Positions 18,401 through 24,807 of a DNA stretch of 64,000 nucleotides are shown here, piece after piece. Position 1 is the stretch's first letter. Each line of letters begins with the position of its first letter. This DNA is from Lutibacillus sp052034115 (GTDB lineage: Bacteria; Actinomycetota; Actinomycetes; Actinomycetales; Dermatophilaceae), in assembly GCA_052034115.1 (NCBI GenBank), contig JBPOIZ010000015.1, positions 1 to 64,000 on the forward strand, given 5' to 3'. The position numbers were made by a program, and so were the translations under genes. The notes below the pieces were generated by a model. It had not been told where the DNA came from. It did no database searches and saw only the letters and a program-made list of their open reading frames with translations.

Positions 18401-18468
18401 AGGACCTGGGGGGCGGGCGACGCCGGCTCGTGGCCGTCCGGCACAGGGCGTCCGCTGGCGCTGTCCAT
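15460..18468 (-). CDS. Large integral membrane protein with C-terminal lipase-like (alpha/beta-hydrolase) motif
   Basis: 1002 aa; no family I can name. The N terminus reads LELRVHGVNNTTPHDMLDL, followed by about 12 hydrophobic segments between roughly residues 110 and 680. A C-terminal soluble part of about 300 residues contains VVMSAHSLGGVLAVAA near residue 789: the Ser sits in the lipase nucleophile elbow (normally GHSLGG, here AHSLGG). Candidate acid and histidine partners lie downstream but cannot be assigned by eye. A Gly/Pro/Asp-rich linker (PSGPNGPGGPGDPGEQDGP) lies near residue 620. A membrane lipid or ester hydrolase is possible. ATG start is 5 bases after the stop of the preceding membrane gene and the stop is 11 bases before prfB. 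Confidence 0.7.
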   Translation of the reverse strand: MDSASGRPVPDGHEPASPAPQVLELRVHGVNNTTPHDMLDLPAEAIRMVTGDTLGSFWQRKDDVPNPKPTERGHTPDGVVREAYSWGNLARTTFGGPSGAIGTLVQGVSRVLWTMLLPFALTNVAYWSRRLHYGPPGRALFRPLTERKAGGAWIFRFGGLLLSLLTAATATVLSVDVVGVQCRPVPAVPAACTNIPDIVGFLAGWSLGQRMAFLSLIPVALLAALWALSSYTRTRFEQATRNQRPRSVDSINRRAELPTSATASPRWPLLSTPGFWNHSPISGPSAHVHLAVPVALVIAVSSWHLATHTSGLAVVLNTALFVASLAVLLWGTWVLLRLAPLAADIDLTPEEEASNPTRLREKESLRDSRRLVVTAALTFIAFLIVALALGTATDDDVSAMTGTGVAIDLLLALLVALVVTALSVRRAALDEQRRFRGSIELALPGVVLGVLAVDLLGGWRWLSWWPAERPWWVGVLLAAAVLVIGLVAARLSRGPGIPAFDGSPLTEAQATGWGGRAPGVFLGLAAYFCLVIASTLTLGIADRFNGDHSAGSLLGLGVPNGSQAGPARDLVVPAPLGWFALAAGLGVLLLGAVVGVCALRWGPLPARLTTLAWPAGTLSVNGVGDPSGPNGPGGPGDPGEQDGPMARAVFAKRRFAAGAHRAEPLLAGILLTCGAAIALIGVARAFEPVRDVGPNIVTAGHAILALAATATLGLASGTSAGGRPTRPLGILWDLAGVVPRSAHPLGPPCYGERVVPELLARCRWWLTQEGAGTPDEALSGSPRAVVMSAHSLGGVLAVAAVLGAPWPTEAGWHPPDPRQDHQATPNRWMVPRFGLVTYGTQLRAYFSRYFPELLGPAVLGVAPARAASLTAPDPWEGQWAPQVGADPPPRPLPGSVRHLLGAAPPDDAAAGATLPAPRWVSLWRLTDYLGMPLVAMPPGEGFVGPTSPAYAWRDWYATEVDYTAYLLTVMTHGEYPRTAEYGDAVALLRDELTPPGAGNGNP

Positions 18469-18473
18469 ACCGG

Positions 18474-19373
18474 CTATCCGTTCGCTGCCACGGGGGGCAG
18501 CCCACGCTCGGCGGCGATCTCGTCCTTGTCGATGACTCGCCACAGCTCGGCGGTCTGGATCGCCCAGAACAGCGCGAACTCCGCGATGAGCAGCACCTCG
18601 GCGACGATGACGACGTGGTTGAAGCCCGTGATGGTGAAGTGCAGGACCACGACAGCCAGGAGGGTCAGCCCCATGAGCCAGGCGACGCCTTGGTAGCGGC
18701 GGACATAGGCGTCGTTCCCGACGACCCGGGACGAGCGCGCGTTGAGCAGGACGACGTAGATGATGCCGACGAAGAGAATGACGGCCGCGGCCGAGTGCGC
18801 CGTCGCCTCGAAGAACGAGCGGGCGACGACATACGTCACGACGAAGGCCACGAGCACCACCCACCCGAGGAGGAGGACGTTGTGGGCGCCGCCGCCGAGG
18901 GGCTCCCCAGTCTCCCGCCGAGCCAGATACACCCGGACTGCCTCGGCAGCTGCGCCTGCGATGAAGAGGGCCAGGACGTTGTTGCTGATACCCGGGGCGA
19001 CGTCATAGCTGGCTGGCAACTGGGGGCCGGAGCACACCGTCTCGCGGGTCGTCGGCACGAAGGCGACGACGAAGGCGAGGAAGCCGGAGAAGTTGAGGAC
19101 GACGTCCTCGGTGTCGGTGCTGCCTTTGTAGACGATCAGGCAGGCACCGATGACGCAGAGCGCCGCGATGAACACCGAGTGGGCTGCCGTGAAGTAATAG
19201 GCGCTGATCGAGGTCTGGATGCAGCCGCTCGCAGCGGCGATCTGTCGAACCACCGCGATGAGGAGCATGCCCACGACGACGAGGGTGGCGACCCTCAGGT
19301 AGCGGTAGGTGCGGAGGACGGCCAGACGCTGGCCCTGCTCGTCCCTCGTGGGGACCCGGCTCGGCTCGGTCAT
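18474..19373 (-). CDS. Multi-pass membrane protein of unknown function
   Basis: 299 aa, about seven to eight hydrophobic segments, with a cysteine in TM1-2 loop (AAASGCIQTSISAYYF) and another in a loop (TTRETVCSGPQLPASY). Conserved-looking features SISAYYFTAAHSVFIAALC and FEATAHSAAAVILF put polar residues within helices. I do not recognise the family; DUF998-like proteins have a similar look. Start MTEPSRVPTRDEQ was chosen because upstream sequence in the frame is non-gene-like. It lies between the Tad locus and the lipase-motif protein, with only five bases to the latter, so the pair are likely cotranscribed and may function together. Confidence 0.7.
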   Translation of the reverse strand: MTEPSRVPTRDEQGQRLAVLRTYRYLRVATLVVVGMLLIAVVRQIAAASGCIQTSISAYYFTAAHSVFIAALCVIGACLIVYKGSTDTEDVVLNFSGFLAFVVAFVPTTRETVCSGPQLPASYDVAPGISNNVLALFIAGAAAEAVRVYLARRETGEPLGGGAHNVLLLGWVVLVAFVVTYVVARSFFEATAHSAAAVILFVGIIYVVLLNARSSRVVGNDAYVRRYQGVAWLMGLTLLAVVVLHFTITGFNHVVIVAEVLLIAEFALFWAIQTAELWRVIDKDEIAAERGLPPVAANG

Positions 19374-19444
19374 GCGGGCAGGGTCCCGCACCGGTCCGGT
19401 CTGGGGCAATAGTCCGGTATGCCGCGTGCCGTGGCGGGGGCGGC

Positions 19445-19900
19445 CTACCGCAGTTGGGCTCGGGCGCGCGACTCGACGGTGATCGTGACGGTGCGGCCCA
19501 GCGCGCCGAGGATGGCTCCGGTGAAGGGCAGGTCCACGGTGCCCTGCAGGACCACCACCGCGGTGCGCCCGTCGGGTGAGCCGGTGCCGGGTCGAGCCGC
19601 CCACGAATCCACCCCCATCGGCAGCTCGCGAGCGGCGAGCGAGTCGGCGACCTCCTCACGGACCGTGGCGGTGCTGATCGCCACAACGTCGGAGACCCCC
19701 GAGGTGTAGTAGGCGGCCTCGTCCAGGGCGTCGGCCGCATCGAGCGCGAGGGCGTCGGCGACGTCATACAGGCGCATTCTGGCCAGGTGGGCTGCGGTGA
19801 CGTCCACCCCGCCGAGGACGACGAGCAGGACCACGACGCTCAGTCCGGCGAGCAGCACCGAGATCTGGCCCCGTTCGTCCCGTCGGCCACGACGCACCAT
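19445..19900 (-). CDS. TadG-like pilus-assembly protein
   Basis: 151 aa. A short basic N terminus (MVRRGRRDERGQ) precedes one hydrophobic helix (ISVLLAGLSVVVLLVVLGGVDV), followed by an extracellular domain of about 110 residues. The ERGQISVL motif is typical of the actinobacterial TadE/TadG helicase-secretion neighbourhood (often called Rv3654c-like/TadG). It is the last gene of the tad cluster; its start is one base after the stop of the upstream TadE gene. Probably a minor pseudopilin or anchoring component. Confidence 0.75.
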   Translation of the reverse strand: MVRRGRRDERGQISVLLAGLSVVVLLVVLGGVDVTAAHLARMRLYDVADALALDAADALDEAAYYTSGVSDVVAISTATVREEVADSLAARELPMGVDSWAARPGTGSPDGRTAVVVLQGTVDLPFTGAILGALGRTVTITVESRARAQLR

Positions 19901-19901
19901 C

Positions 19902-20387
19902 TCAGCCGCCCCCGCCCGGTTGCCGGAACCGGTCCACCGTCGCGACGTGCGTGGCCGTCACCGGCACCGACGCGGGCAACACGCCCGCGAGCGCATCCGG
20001 GACGAGCGGCAGGGTCACTCGGATCGAGGCGGTCACCTCGACCCGCCCCTCGGGTCGCAGGCAGGGCGCACCGTCGCAGGCGAAGGTCACCTGCCCGCCC
20101 GGCAGCCCGTAGTCCTCGAAGGTCAGCTGCGCCGCGGTGGTGCCGAGCTCGAGGGCCGCGTCCTGCGTCGGCGCGGTCACGAAGACCCGGCCCGCCTCGC
20201 GCGCAGCCGTCGACACCGCAAACGACGCCCGCTGTATGGCGGCCAGGGTGATGATGAGGTAGACGATCGGCACGAGGACGAGCACCCCGAGGAAGACGAA
20301 CTCCACGACCGCGCGGCCACTCTCGTCCCGGCGGGTCGGCCACCGGCGGGTCGGCCACCGGCGTAGCCGGGCGACCAGCGCCTTCAC
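19902..20387 (-). CDS. TadE-family pseudopilin
   Basis: 161 aa. The N terminus contains a small duplicated stretch (RRWPTRRWPTRR), then DESGRAVVEFVFLGVLVLVPIVYLII: a Gly followed five residues later by Glu at the head of a hydrophobic helix, the prepilin-peptidase pattern of TadE proteins. The extracellular part includes ERAS-like RASFAVSTAAREAGR and one Cys pair (FACDGAPCL). The start overlaps the upstream TadE stop by four bases. Confidence 0.8.
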   Translation of the reverse strand: MKALVARLRRWPTRRWPTRRDESGRAVVEFVFLGVLVLVPIVYLIITLAAIQRASFAVSTAAREAGRVFVTAPTQDAALELGTTAAQLTFEDYGLPGGQVTFACDGAPCLRPEGRVEVTASIRVTLPLVPDALAGVLPASVPVTATHVATVDRFRQPGGGG

Positions 20388-20764
20388 GGGATCTCCTTGA
20401 CCGCACGACCCGAGACGGTCAGCGCGCCGGCAGGCCCGAGCAGGCCGATGACCGGCAGCGGCGAGGTGACCGTGACCCGGACCACCCGAACACCACCGAC
20501 GACCTCCTCGGCCGCGACGACGTCCTGGGCATATCCCTGCGTCAGCGACGACCCGATGAGCTCCTCGGCCCGCGCCACGCCGTCCGCGCCGGTGGCGTCA
20601 GCGCGAGCCGCCACGCGGGCCCCCTCACAGGCCCCGGAGAGCACGACGTTGCGCACGTAGAGAGTCAAGGCGAGCTGCAGGACGCCGATGGCGAGCACCA
20701 CGAGGAGCGCGGCGACCATGGTGAACTCGGCGATCGCCGAGCCGCGCTCCCCCCGGATCGGCAT
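20384..20764 (-). CDS. TadE-family pseudopilin
   Basis: 126 aa. RGERGSAIAEFTMVAALLVVLAI is the classic TadE N terminus, with the Gly-Ser cleavage site and Glu at +5 of the mature protein heading a hydrophobic helix. The following GACEGARVAARADATGADG matches the TadE extracellular region. It is probably a minor pilin-like subunit that helps assembly of Flp pili at the membrane. It is 21 bases after the small Flp-like gene and overlaps the second TadE by four bases. Confidence 0.85.
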   Translation of the reverse strand: MPIRGERGSAIAEFTMVAALLVVLAIGVLQLALTLYVRNVVLSGACEGARVAARADATGADGVARAEELIGSSLTQGYAQDVVAAEEVVGGVRVVRVTVTSPLPVIGLLGPAGALTVSGRAVKEIP

Positions 20765-20785
20765 GGCGGCTGACCGTCGCGGCGG

Positions 20786-20971
20786 TCAGGGGCCGGTGAC
20801 TGAGTTGACGGCGTCGGTGAACAGCTCGACGAGCCGGTCACCGGCAACCGCCCAGATGGCCATGACGAGGCCGGCCGTCATGATCGTGATGAGGACCCAA
20901 CCGGGCACGTCGCCGCGCTCGTTGCGTCGTGAGACGACGGCGGCGAGTCGGCGCAGGACGGAGTCGAACAT
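20786..20971 (-). CDS. Small Flp-like pilin candidate
   Basis: 61 aa. A charged N terminus (MFDSVLRRLAAVVSRRNERGD) is followed by a single hydrophobic helix (PGWVLITIMTAGLVMAIWAV) and a short tail. Position between tadC and tadE, and the ERG motif, point to the major Flp pilin of the actinobacterial tad locus. However, the residue five places after the Gly is Trp rather than the usual Glu, so the processing site is atypical. Start chosen at the ATG preceded by AGGGGG; a start 17 codons earlier would overlap tadC by four bases. Confidence 0.75.
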   Translation of the reverse strand: MFDSVLRRLAAVVSRRNERGDVPGWVLITIMTAGLVMAIWAVAGDRLVELFTDAVNSVTGP

Positions 20972-21018
20972 GGAGAACCCCCTGATGGGTCGGATCGGTG
21001 CGGGCGGACGGGTCGACG

Positions 21019-21957
21019 TCATAACGACAAGGTGAGGAAGGCCAGGCCGGGGAAGAGGGCGAAGACGATGGTCACGGGCAGCACAAGGAAGACGACCGGC
21101 ACCATCATCGCGATCTCGCGGCGCCCGCCCTCCTCCATGACGGCGCGCCGGCCGAGCTCTCGCACGTCCTGGGCCTGGGCGCGAAGGACGTCCGCGAGCG
21201 GCGTGCCACGCTCCACGGCGACGATGATCCCGTCGACAAAACGCTGCAACGACACCAACCCCGTTCGCTCCGCCAGACCCTCCAGGGCGACCGGGAGGCT
21301 TGCTCCGGCCCGGGCGTCGGCGAGGGCGGCCCCCAACTCGTGCGAGAGCTCACCGTGGGAGAGGCGCGCCACCCGGTCGAGCGCCCCGACCGCTCCCTCG
21401 CCCGCACCGACCGCGAGGGCCAGCAACTCGGCGATCGTGGGGAACTCCGTGAGCATCCGTTGCTCCCGACGCCGGGCCGAACGGCTCAGGGCCTGATCAC
21501 GCAGCACGACTCCGGTCGCGGCGAGCAGGACGACGAGCAGGGCACCTTGCACCGGCGACGCGCCGCGGGCGAGGAGCCCGAAGATCCCGAGCAGCACACC
21601 GAGAACGGCACCGGCCGCGCCCCAGATCACCTGCTCGGCCCGAAACCGTTCGACATCCGGTGCCCGCCCGGCACGCAGCAGCCGACGCCGCACCGACCCT
21701 GCACCGCCGAGCACTCGCTCCACCCCACGGGCCAGGTCGCGCACGACCGGCGCGAGGATGCGTCCCCACCCCATGGCGATGACGTCGCCGTCGGCTCCAC
21801 TGAGCAGCCGACTCGGTCGTGGAACGTCTCGGACGTAGGGTCCGACGCGGTCGGCCAGGCTCGGCTGTCGATGTCGCGGCAACCGGGCCAGCACCAGCAG
21901 CACGCCAAGGCCCACGATCAGCCCGAGGGTCGCGCCGTAGAGCCCCAGGCGGGTCAT
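21019..21957 (-). CDS. tadC: TadC-like type II secretion F-domain protein
   Basis: 312 aa. The T2SSF domain core is visible: LTEFPTIAELLALAVGAGEGAVGALDRVA, SHELGAALADARAGASLPVALEGLAERTG and RFVDGIIVAVERGTPLADVLRAQAQDVR, flanked by TM helices at the N terminus, middle and C terminus (MMVPVVFLVLPVTIVFALFPG). TadC and TadB form the inner-membrane platform driven by TadA. The ATG overlaps the tadB stop by four bases (ATGA). Confidence 0.88.
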   Translation of the reverse strand: MTRLGLYGATLGLIVGLGVLLVLARLPRHRQPSLADRVGPYVRDVPRPSRLLSGADGDVIAMGWGRILAPVVRDLARGVERVLGGAGSVRRRLLRAGRAPDVERFRAEQVIWGAAGAVLGVLLGIFGLLARGASPVQGALLVVLLAATGVVLRDQALSRSARRREQRMLTEFPTIAELLALAVGAGEGAVGALDRVARLSHGELSHELGAALADARAGASLPVALEGLAERTGLVSLQRFVDGIIVAVERGTPLADVLRAQAQDVRELGRRAVMEEGGRREIAMMVPVVFLVLPVTIVFALFPGLAFLTLSL

Positions 21958-22823
21958 CGCAGCACCCGCTGTTCCTGGGGCAGGCGACCGACCCGGATCA
22001 TCAACCGGTAGGCGAGCACGCTGACCGCGGCTCCGGCGAGCAGCACCACCACGCCGGCGGGGCTGTTGTAGGCGCGGATCGACTCGCCCCGGCTCGACAT
22101 CAGGGCCAGGACGATCCACGGCGAGCCGACCGCAAGTCGCGCCGCGTTGATCGTCCAGCCTTGTCTGGTCTCCACCTCCGCACGAGTGCGCGCGTCCTCC
22201 CGCAGAAAGGCCGACAGCGTGCGCAGCAACCGACCCAGGTCCGAGCCACCGACCTCGCGGGCGATGCGCAGCGACTCGACGAGTCGATCGGCCACGGGGT
22301 CGGCCAGCCGGGCCTTGAGCCGGTCCAGGCTGTCCTGAAACCGGCCGGAGGTGCGGTAGTCGTGGCCGAAGTCGGCAAACGCAGGCCGCAGCTCCTCCGG
22401 GCCACGAGTCGCGAGCTGGATCAGCGACTCCGGCAACGCCATACCGGCCCGCACCGCCGAGGCGATGTTGTCCACGACATCGGGCCACACATCACGGAGC
22501 TGGGCCCGTCGGTGGCGGGCCCGGGAACGGATGATGGCCAGCGGCGCGTAGGCCGCCATCGTCGCGAAACAGGCCGCGACGGGAGCCGTGCGCGTGATGG
22601 CGAACCCTAGGACGAACACTCCCACCCCGGCCACCGTGGAGGCGGCGACCACGTTGCCGGGGGTCACCGTCGTGTAGCCGGCCTGCGTGATCACCTCACG
22701 CAACCGATCCCACCCGCTCAGCGCGCCGGCGGCCCGAGCGGCGGAGGGCTCCCGGGGCCAGGACGCCCACCAGATGCAGAACAAGCCGATCCCGAGCAGC
22801 AGACCGACACCAAGCCCCTTCAC
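21954..22823 (-). CDS. tadB: TadB-like type II secretion F-domain protein
   Basis: 289 aa. Two N-terminal TM helices, then the F-domain with DVWPDVVDNIASAVRAGMALPESLIQLA and VADRLVESLRIAREVGGSDLGRLLRTLSAFLRED, and C-terminal helices. It is the inner-membrane platform partner of TadC. The start overlaps the tadA stop by four bases, so tadA, tadB and tadC are translationally coupled. Confidence 0.88.
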   Translation of the reverse strand: MKGLGVGLLLGIGLFCIWWASWPREPSAARAAGALSGWDRLREVITQAGYTTVTPGNVVAASTVAGVGVFVLGFAITRTAPVAACFATMAAYAPLAIIRSRARHRRAQLRDVWPDVVDNIASAVRAGMALPESLIQLATRGPEELRPAFADFGHDYRTSGRFQDSLDRLKARLADPVADRLVESLRIAREVGGSDLGRLLRTLSAFLREDARTRAEVETRQGWTINAARLAVGSPWIVLALMSSRGESIRAYNSPAGVVVLLAGAAVSVLAYRLMIRVGRLPQEQRVLR

Positions 22824-24052
22824 GGCACGCTCCGGGACAGCAGCGCGGCGACGTCATACCCCGCCCGCACGAACCGGTCCTGATGCGGCGGGAACCCGTC
22901 GCCGCGGACAAGACGGCCCTCTCGGGTGGTGAACAGGTCGGCGATCTCGACGACGTCGCCTTCGACCCGGCCGGGGACGGCGACGACCTCTCGGACCCGT
23001 CGCACCCCGTCGGCTTCCAACGCGATATGGACGACGATGTCGATGGAGGCGGCCACGGTCGGGACGACGAAGCTGCTGCTGACGTTCTCGCCGGCCAGCA
23101 GCGGCAGCGTGCACATCTTGGTGACCGCCTCGCGGGCGCTGTTGGCGTGCACCGTGCACATGCCCGGCAGCCCGGAATTCAGCGCAATGAGCAGGTCGAG
23201 CGACTCGGCCTGGCGGACCTCGCCGACGATGATCCGGCTGGGCCGCATCCGCAGCGCTTCCTTGACCAGTCGCCGCAGTGGCACCTCGCCGGTGCCCTCC
23301 AGACTCGGCTGGCGGCACTGCATCGACGCCACGTCGCGCAGCGGGATCTTCAGCTCGAAGACCTCCTCGCAGGTGACCACCCGATCTCGAGCCGGTATGG
23401 CGGCCGCCAGGCAGTTGAGCAGGGTGGTCTTGCCGGCCTGTGTGCCACCGGCGACGAGGATGTTCAGGCCCGACGCGACGGCGGCGTGGAGGAACGCAGC
23501 GGCCTGCTTGGTGACGGTGCCCAGGCGCACCAGGTCATCGAGGTGATCGGCCTTGACGACGAACTTGCGGATGTTGACGACCCAGTGGTCCTTGGTGATG
23601 TCGGGGATGACGACGTGCAGCCGCGATCCGTCCGGCAGGGTGGCGTCGACGAATGGGCTGGACAGGTCGACCCGGCGCCCGCTGGTGCGCAGCATGCGCT
23701 CGACGAGGTCGCGGACCTCGTCGGCGGTCAGGATCGTCGTAGTCAGCTCGGCGACACCGTTGCGGGCGATGTAGACCGCGCTGGGCGAATTGATCCAAAT
23801 CTCCTCGACGGCCGGGTCGTCGAAGTATTGCTGCAGCGGACCGAACCCGCCCACTGCGTCGATGACCGACTTGACCGCCGCGTCGAGGTCGACCAGCGGC
23901 GTCAGCCCCCCGGAGAGGCTCCGCTCGTCGTAGTCGGCGACGGCGTCGCGGACCAGCCGCTCCAGGTCGCTCGGGCGGCGCAACGGGTCCAGACCGGTGC
24001 GCCGGATGACCTCGCGCACTTCGCCCTCGACAACGCGCACACCGTCGCTCAC
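22820..24052 (-). CDS. tadA: Tad pilus assembly ATPase (CpaF/TadA family)
   Basis: 410 aa. Secretion ATPase with an N-terminal region (VGGFGPLQQYFDDPAVEEIWINSP), Walker A AGGTQAGKTTLLN, Asp-box/Walker B-like region RPSRIIVGEVRQAESLDLL and the His box MCTVHANSAREA. It powers assembly or retraction of Flp pili from the cytoplasmic face. Start: GTG at 24052, six bases after GGAGG; a TTG one codon earlier is possible. It opens the tad cluster; no TadZ/septum-site gene or prepilin peptidase precedes it. Divergent neighbour is the DUF664 gene region across about 120 bases. Confidence 0.9.
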   Translation of the reverse strand: MSDGVRVVEGEVREVIRRTGLDPLRRPSDLERLVRDAVADYDERSLSGGLTPLVDLDAAVKSVIDAVGGFGPLQQYFDDPAVEEIWINSPSAVYIARNGVAELTTTILTADEVRDLVERMLRTSGRRVDLSSPFVDATLPDGSRLHVVIPDITKDHWVVNIRKFVVKADHLDDLVRLGTVTKQAAAFLHAAVASGLNILVAGGTQAGKTTLLNCLAAAIPARDRVVTCEEVFELKIPLRDVASMQCRQPSLEGTGEVPLRRLVKEALRMRPSRIIVGEVRQAESLDLLIALNSGLPGMCTVHANSAREAVTKMCTLPLLAGENVSSSFVVPTVAASIDIVVHIALEADGVRRVREVVAVPGRVEGDVVEIADLFTTREGRLVRGDGFPPHQDRFVRAGYDVAALLSRSVP

Positions 24053-24173
24053 CAATCACCTCCGGGTGGGGTGATCCCGGTGCCCCCTGTATGGCGACCG
24101 AGTTTCGAGGCAGCCTAACCCCGCCGCGACACCCGCGCCCACCGAACGTGGCGACTGTGGACAACCCGGTTGC

Positions 24174-24671
24174 CTAGCGGGTCGCGCGGGCGGCGAGGAC
24201 CTGCTCGCGCAGGATGTCGGCGTGGCCGCAGTGCTGGGCCAGCTCGCGCAGCACGTGCAGATAGACCCAGCGCAGGGGCAGGGGGCCACGGCGGTTGCCC
24301 GGCAGCAGGTCGTCGAGGGACCAGCCATCGACGGCAGCCCGCGACATCGCGACCGCATCGGCATACCCACGGCCGACCGAGGCGATCGTGTCCCCCGCTT
24401 CCAGCTCGAATGACTCATCCGGCCCCGCCACCAACCCGAGGTCCGCGCGGGAGCGGCCGGTCACCGCCTCCCCGAACCACACCCGTTCAACGAACGTGCC
24501 GTGCTTGACCAGCCCGAGCAGAGTGGTGCGCGACGGCACGAGCCGGGCTCGGGACTCCTTCTCGCTCAGCCCGTCGAGGCACTGGGCGAGCATCGCGCGA
24601 TGCTCGTCGACGAACGCCCGCAGTTGCTCGTCGATCGGCGCGTGGAAGATGTGGTCCGAACCATCGGTCAT
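24174..24671 (-). CDS. DinB / DUF664-family protein
   Basis: 165 aa, predicted helical bundle. The C-terminal HVLRELAQHCGHADILREQ carries the histidine triad expected for DUF664/DinB-like metal-binding proteins, and LGLVKHGTFVERVWF holds another conserved His. Members often act as thiol-dependent transferases in mycothiol-producing bacteria; the substrate is unknown. Start MTDGSDHIFH was chosen because GGGGGGAT precedes it; the longer frame overlaps the promoter of the divergent HNH gene. Confidence 0.8.
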   Translation of the reverse strand: MTDGSDHIFHAPIDEQLRAFVDEHRAMLAQCLDGLSEKESRARLVPSRTTLLGLVKHGTFVERVWFGEAVTGRSRADLGLVAGPDESFELEAGDTIASVGRGYADAVAMSRAAVDGWSLDDLLPGNRRGPLPLRWVYLHVLRELAQHCGHADILREQVLAARATR

Positions 24672-24737
24672 CCCCCCATCCTGGACCAGCGGCGTCCAGC
24701 GCGCTCCGCTGACTTCGGGATGAGGCGGCCCGAGGCC

Positions 24738-24766
24738 TTGCATTGGCTGACGTTGATTGTTAGAAT
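24738..24766 (+). promoter_or_regulatory. Promoter of the DUF222-HNH gene
   Basis: TTGCAT (24738-24743) and TAGAAT (24761-24766) are spaced exactly 17 bases, the best sigma-70-type promoter in the window. The predicted start near 24773 gives a leader of about 35 bases ending in a GAGGGGG ribosome binding site before the ATG. Confidence 0.75.
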
Positions 24767-24781
24767 CGTACACACGTTCGA
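24766..24781 (+). promoter_or_regulatory. LexA (SOS) box
   Basis: TCGTACACACGTTCGA matches the actinobacterial SOS box TCGAAC-N4-GTTCGA at 11 of 12 palindrome positions (only T for A at position 4). It starts at the last base of the -10 box and covers the predicted transcription start, the expected place for a repressor. In Mycobacterium tuberculosis several related 13E12/DUF222 genes are known LexA targets, which supports DNA-damage induction here. Confidence 0.75.
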
Positions 24782-24807
24782 GTCTTGTTGACACGAGGGG
24801 GTGCGGA

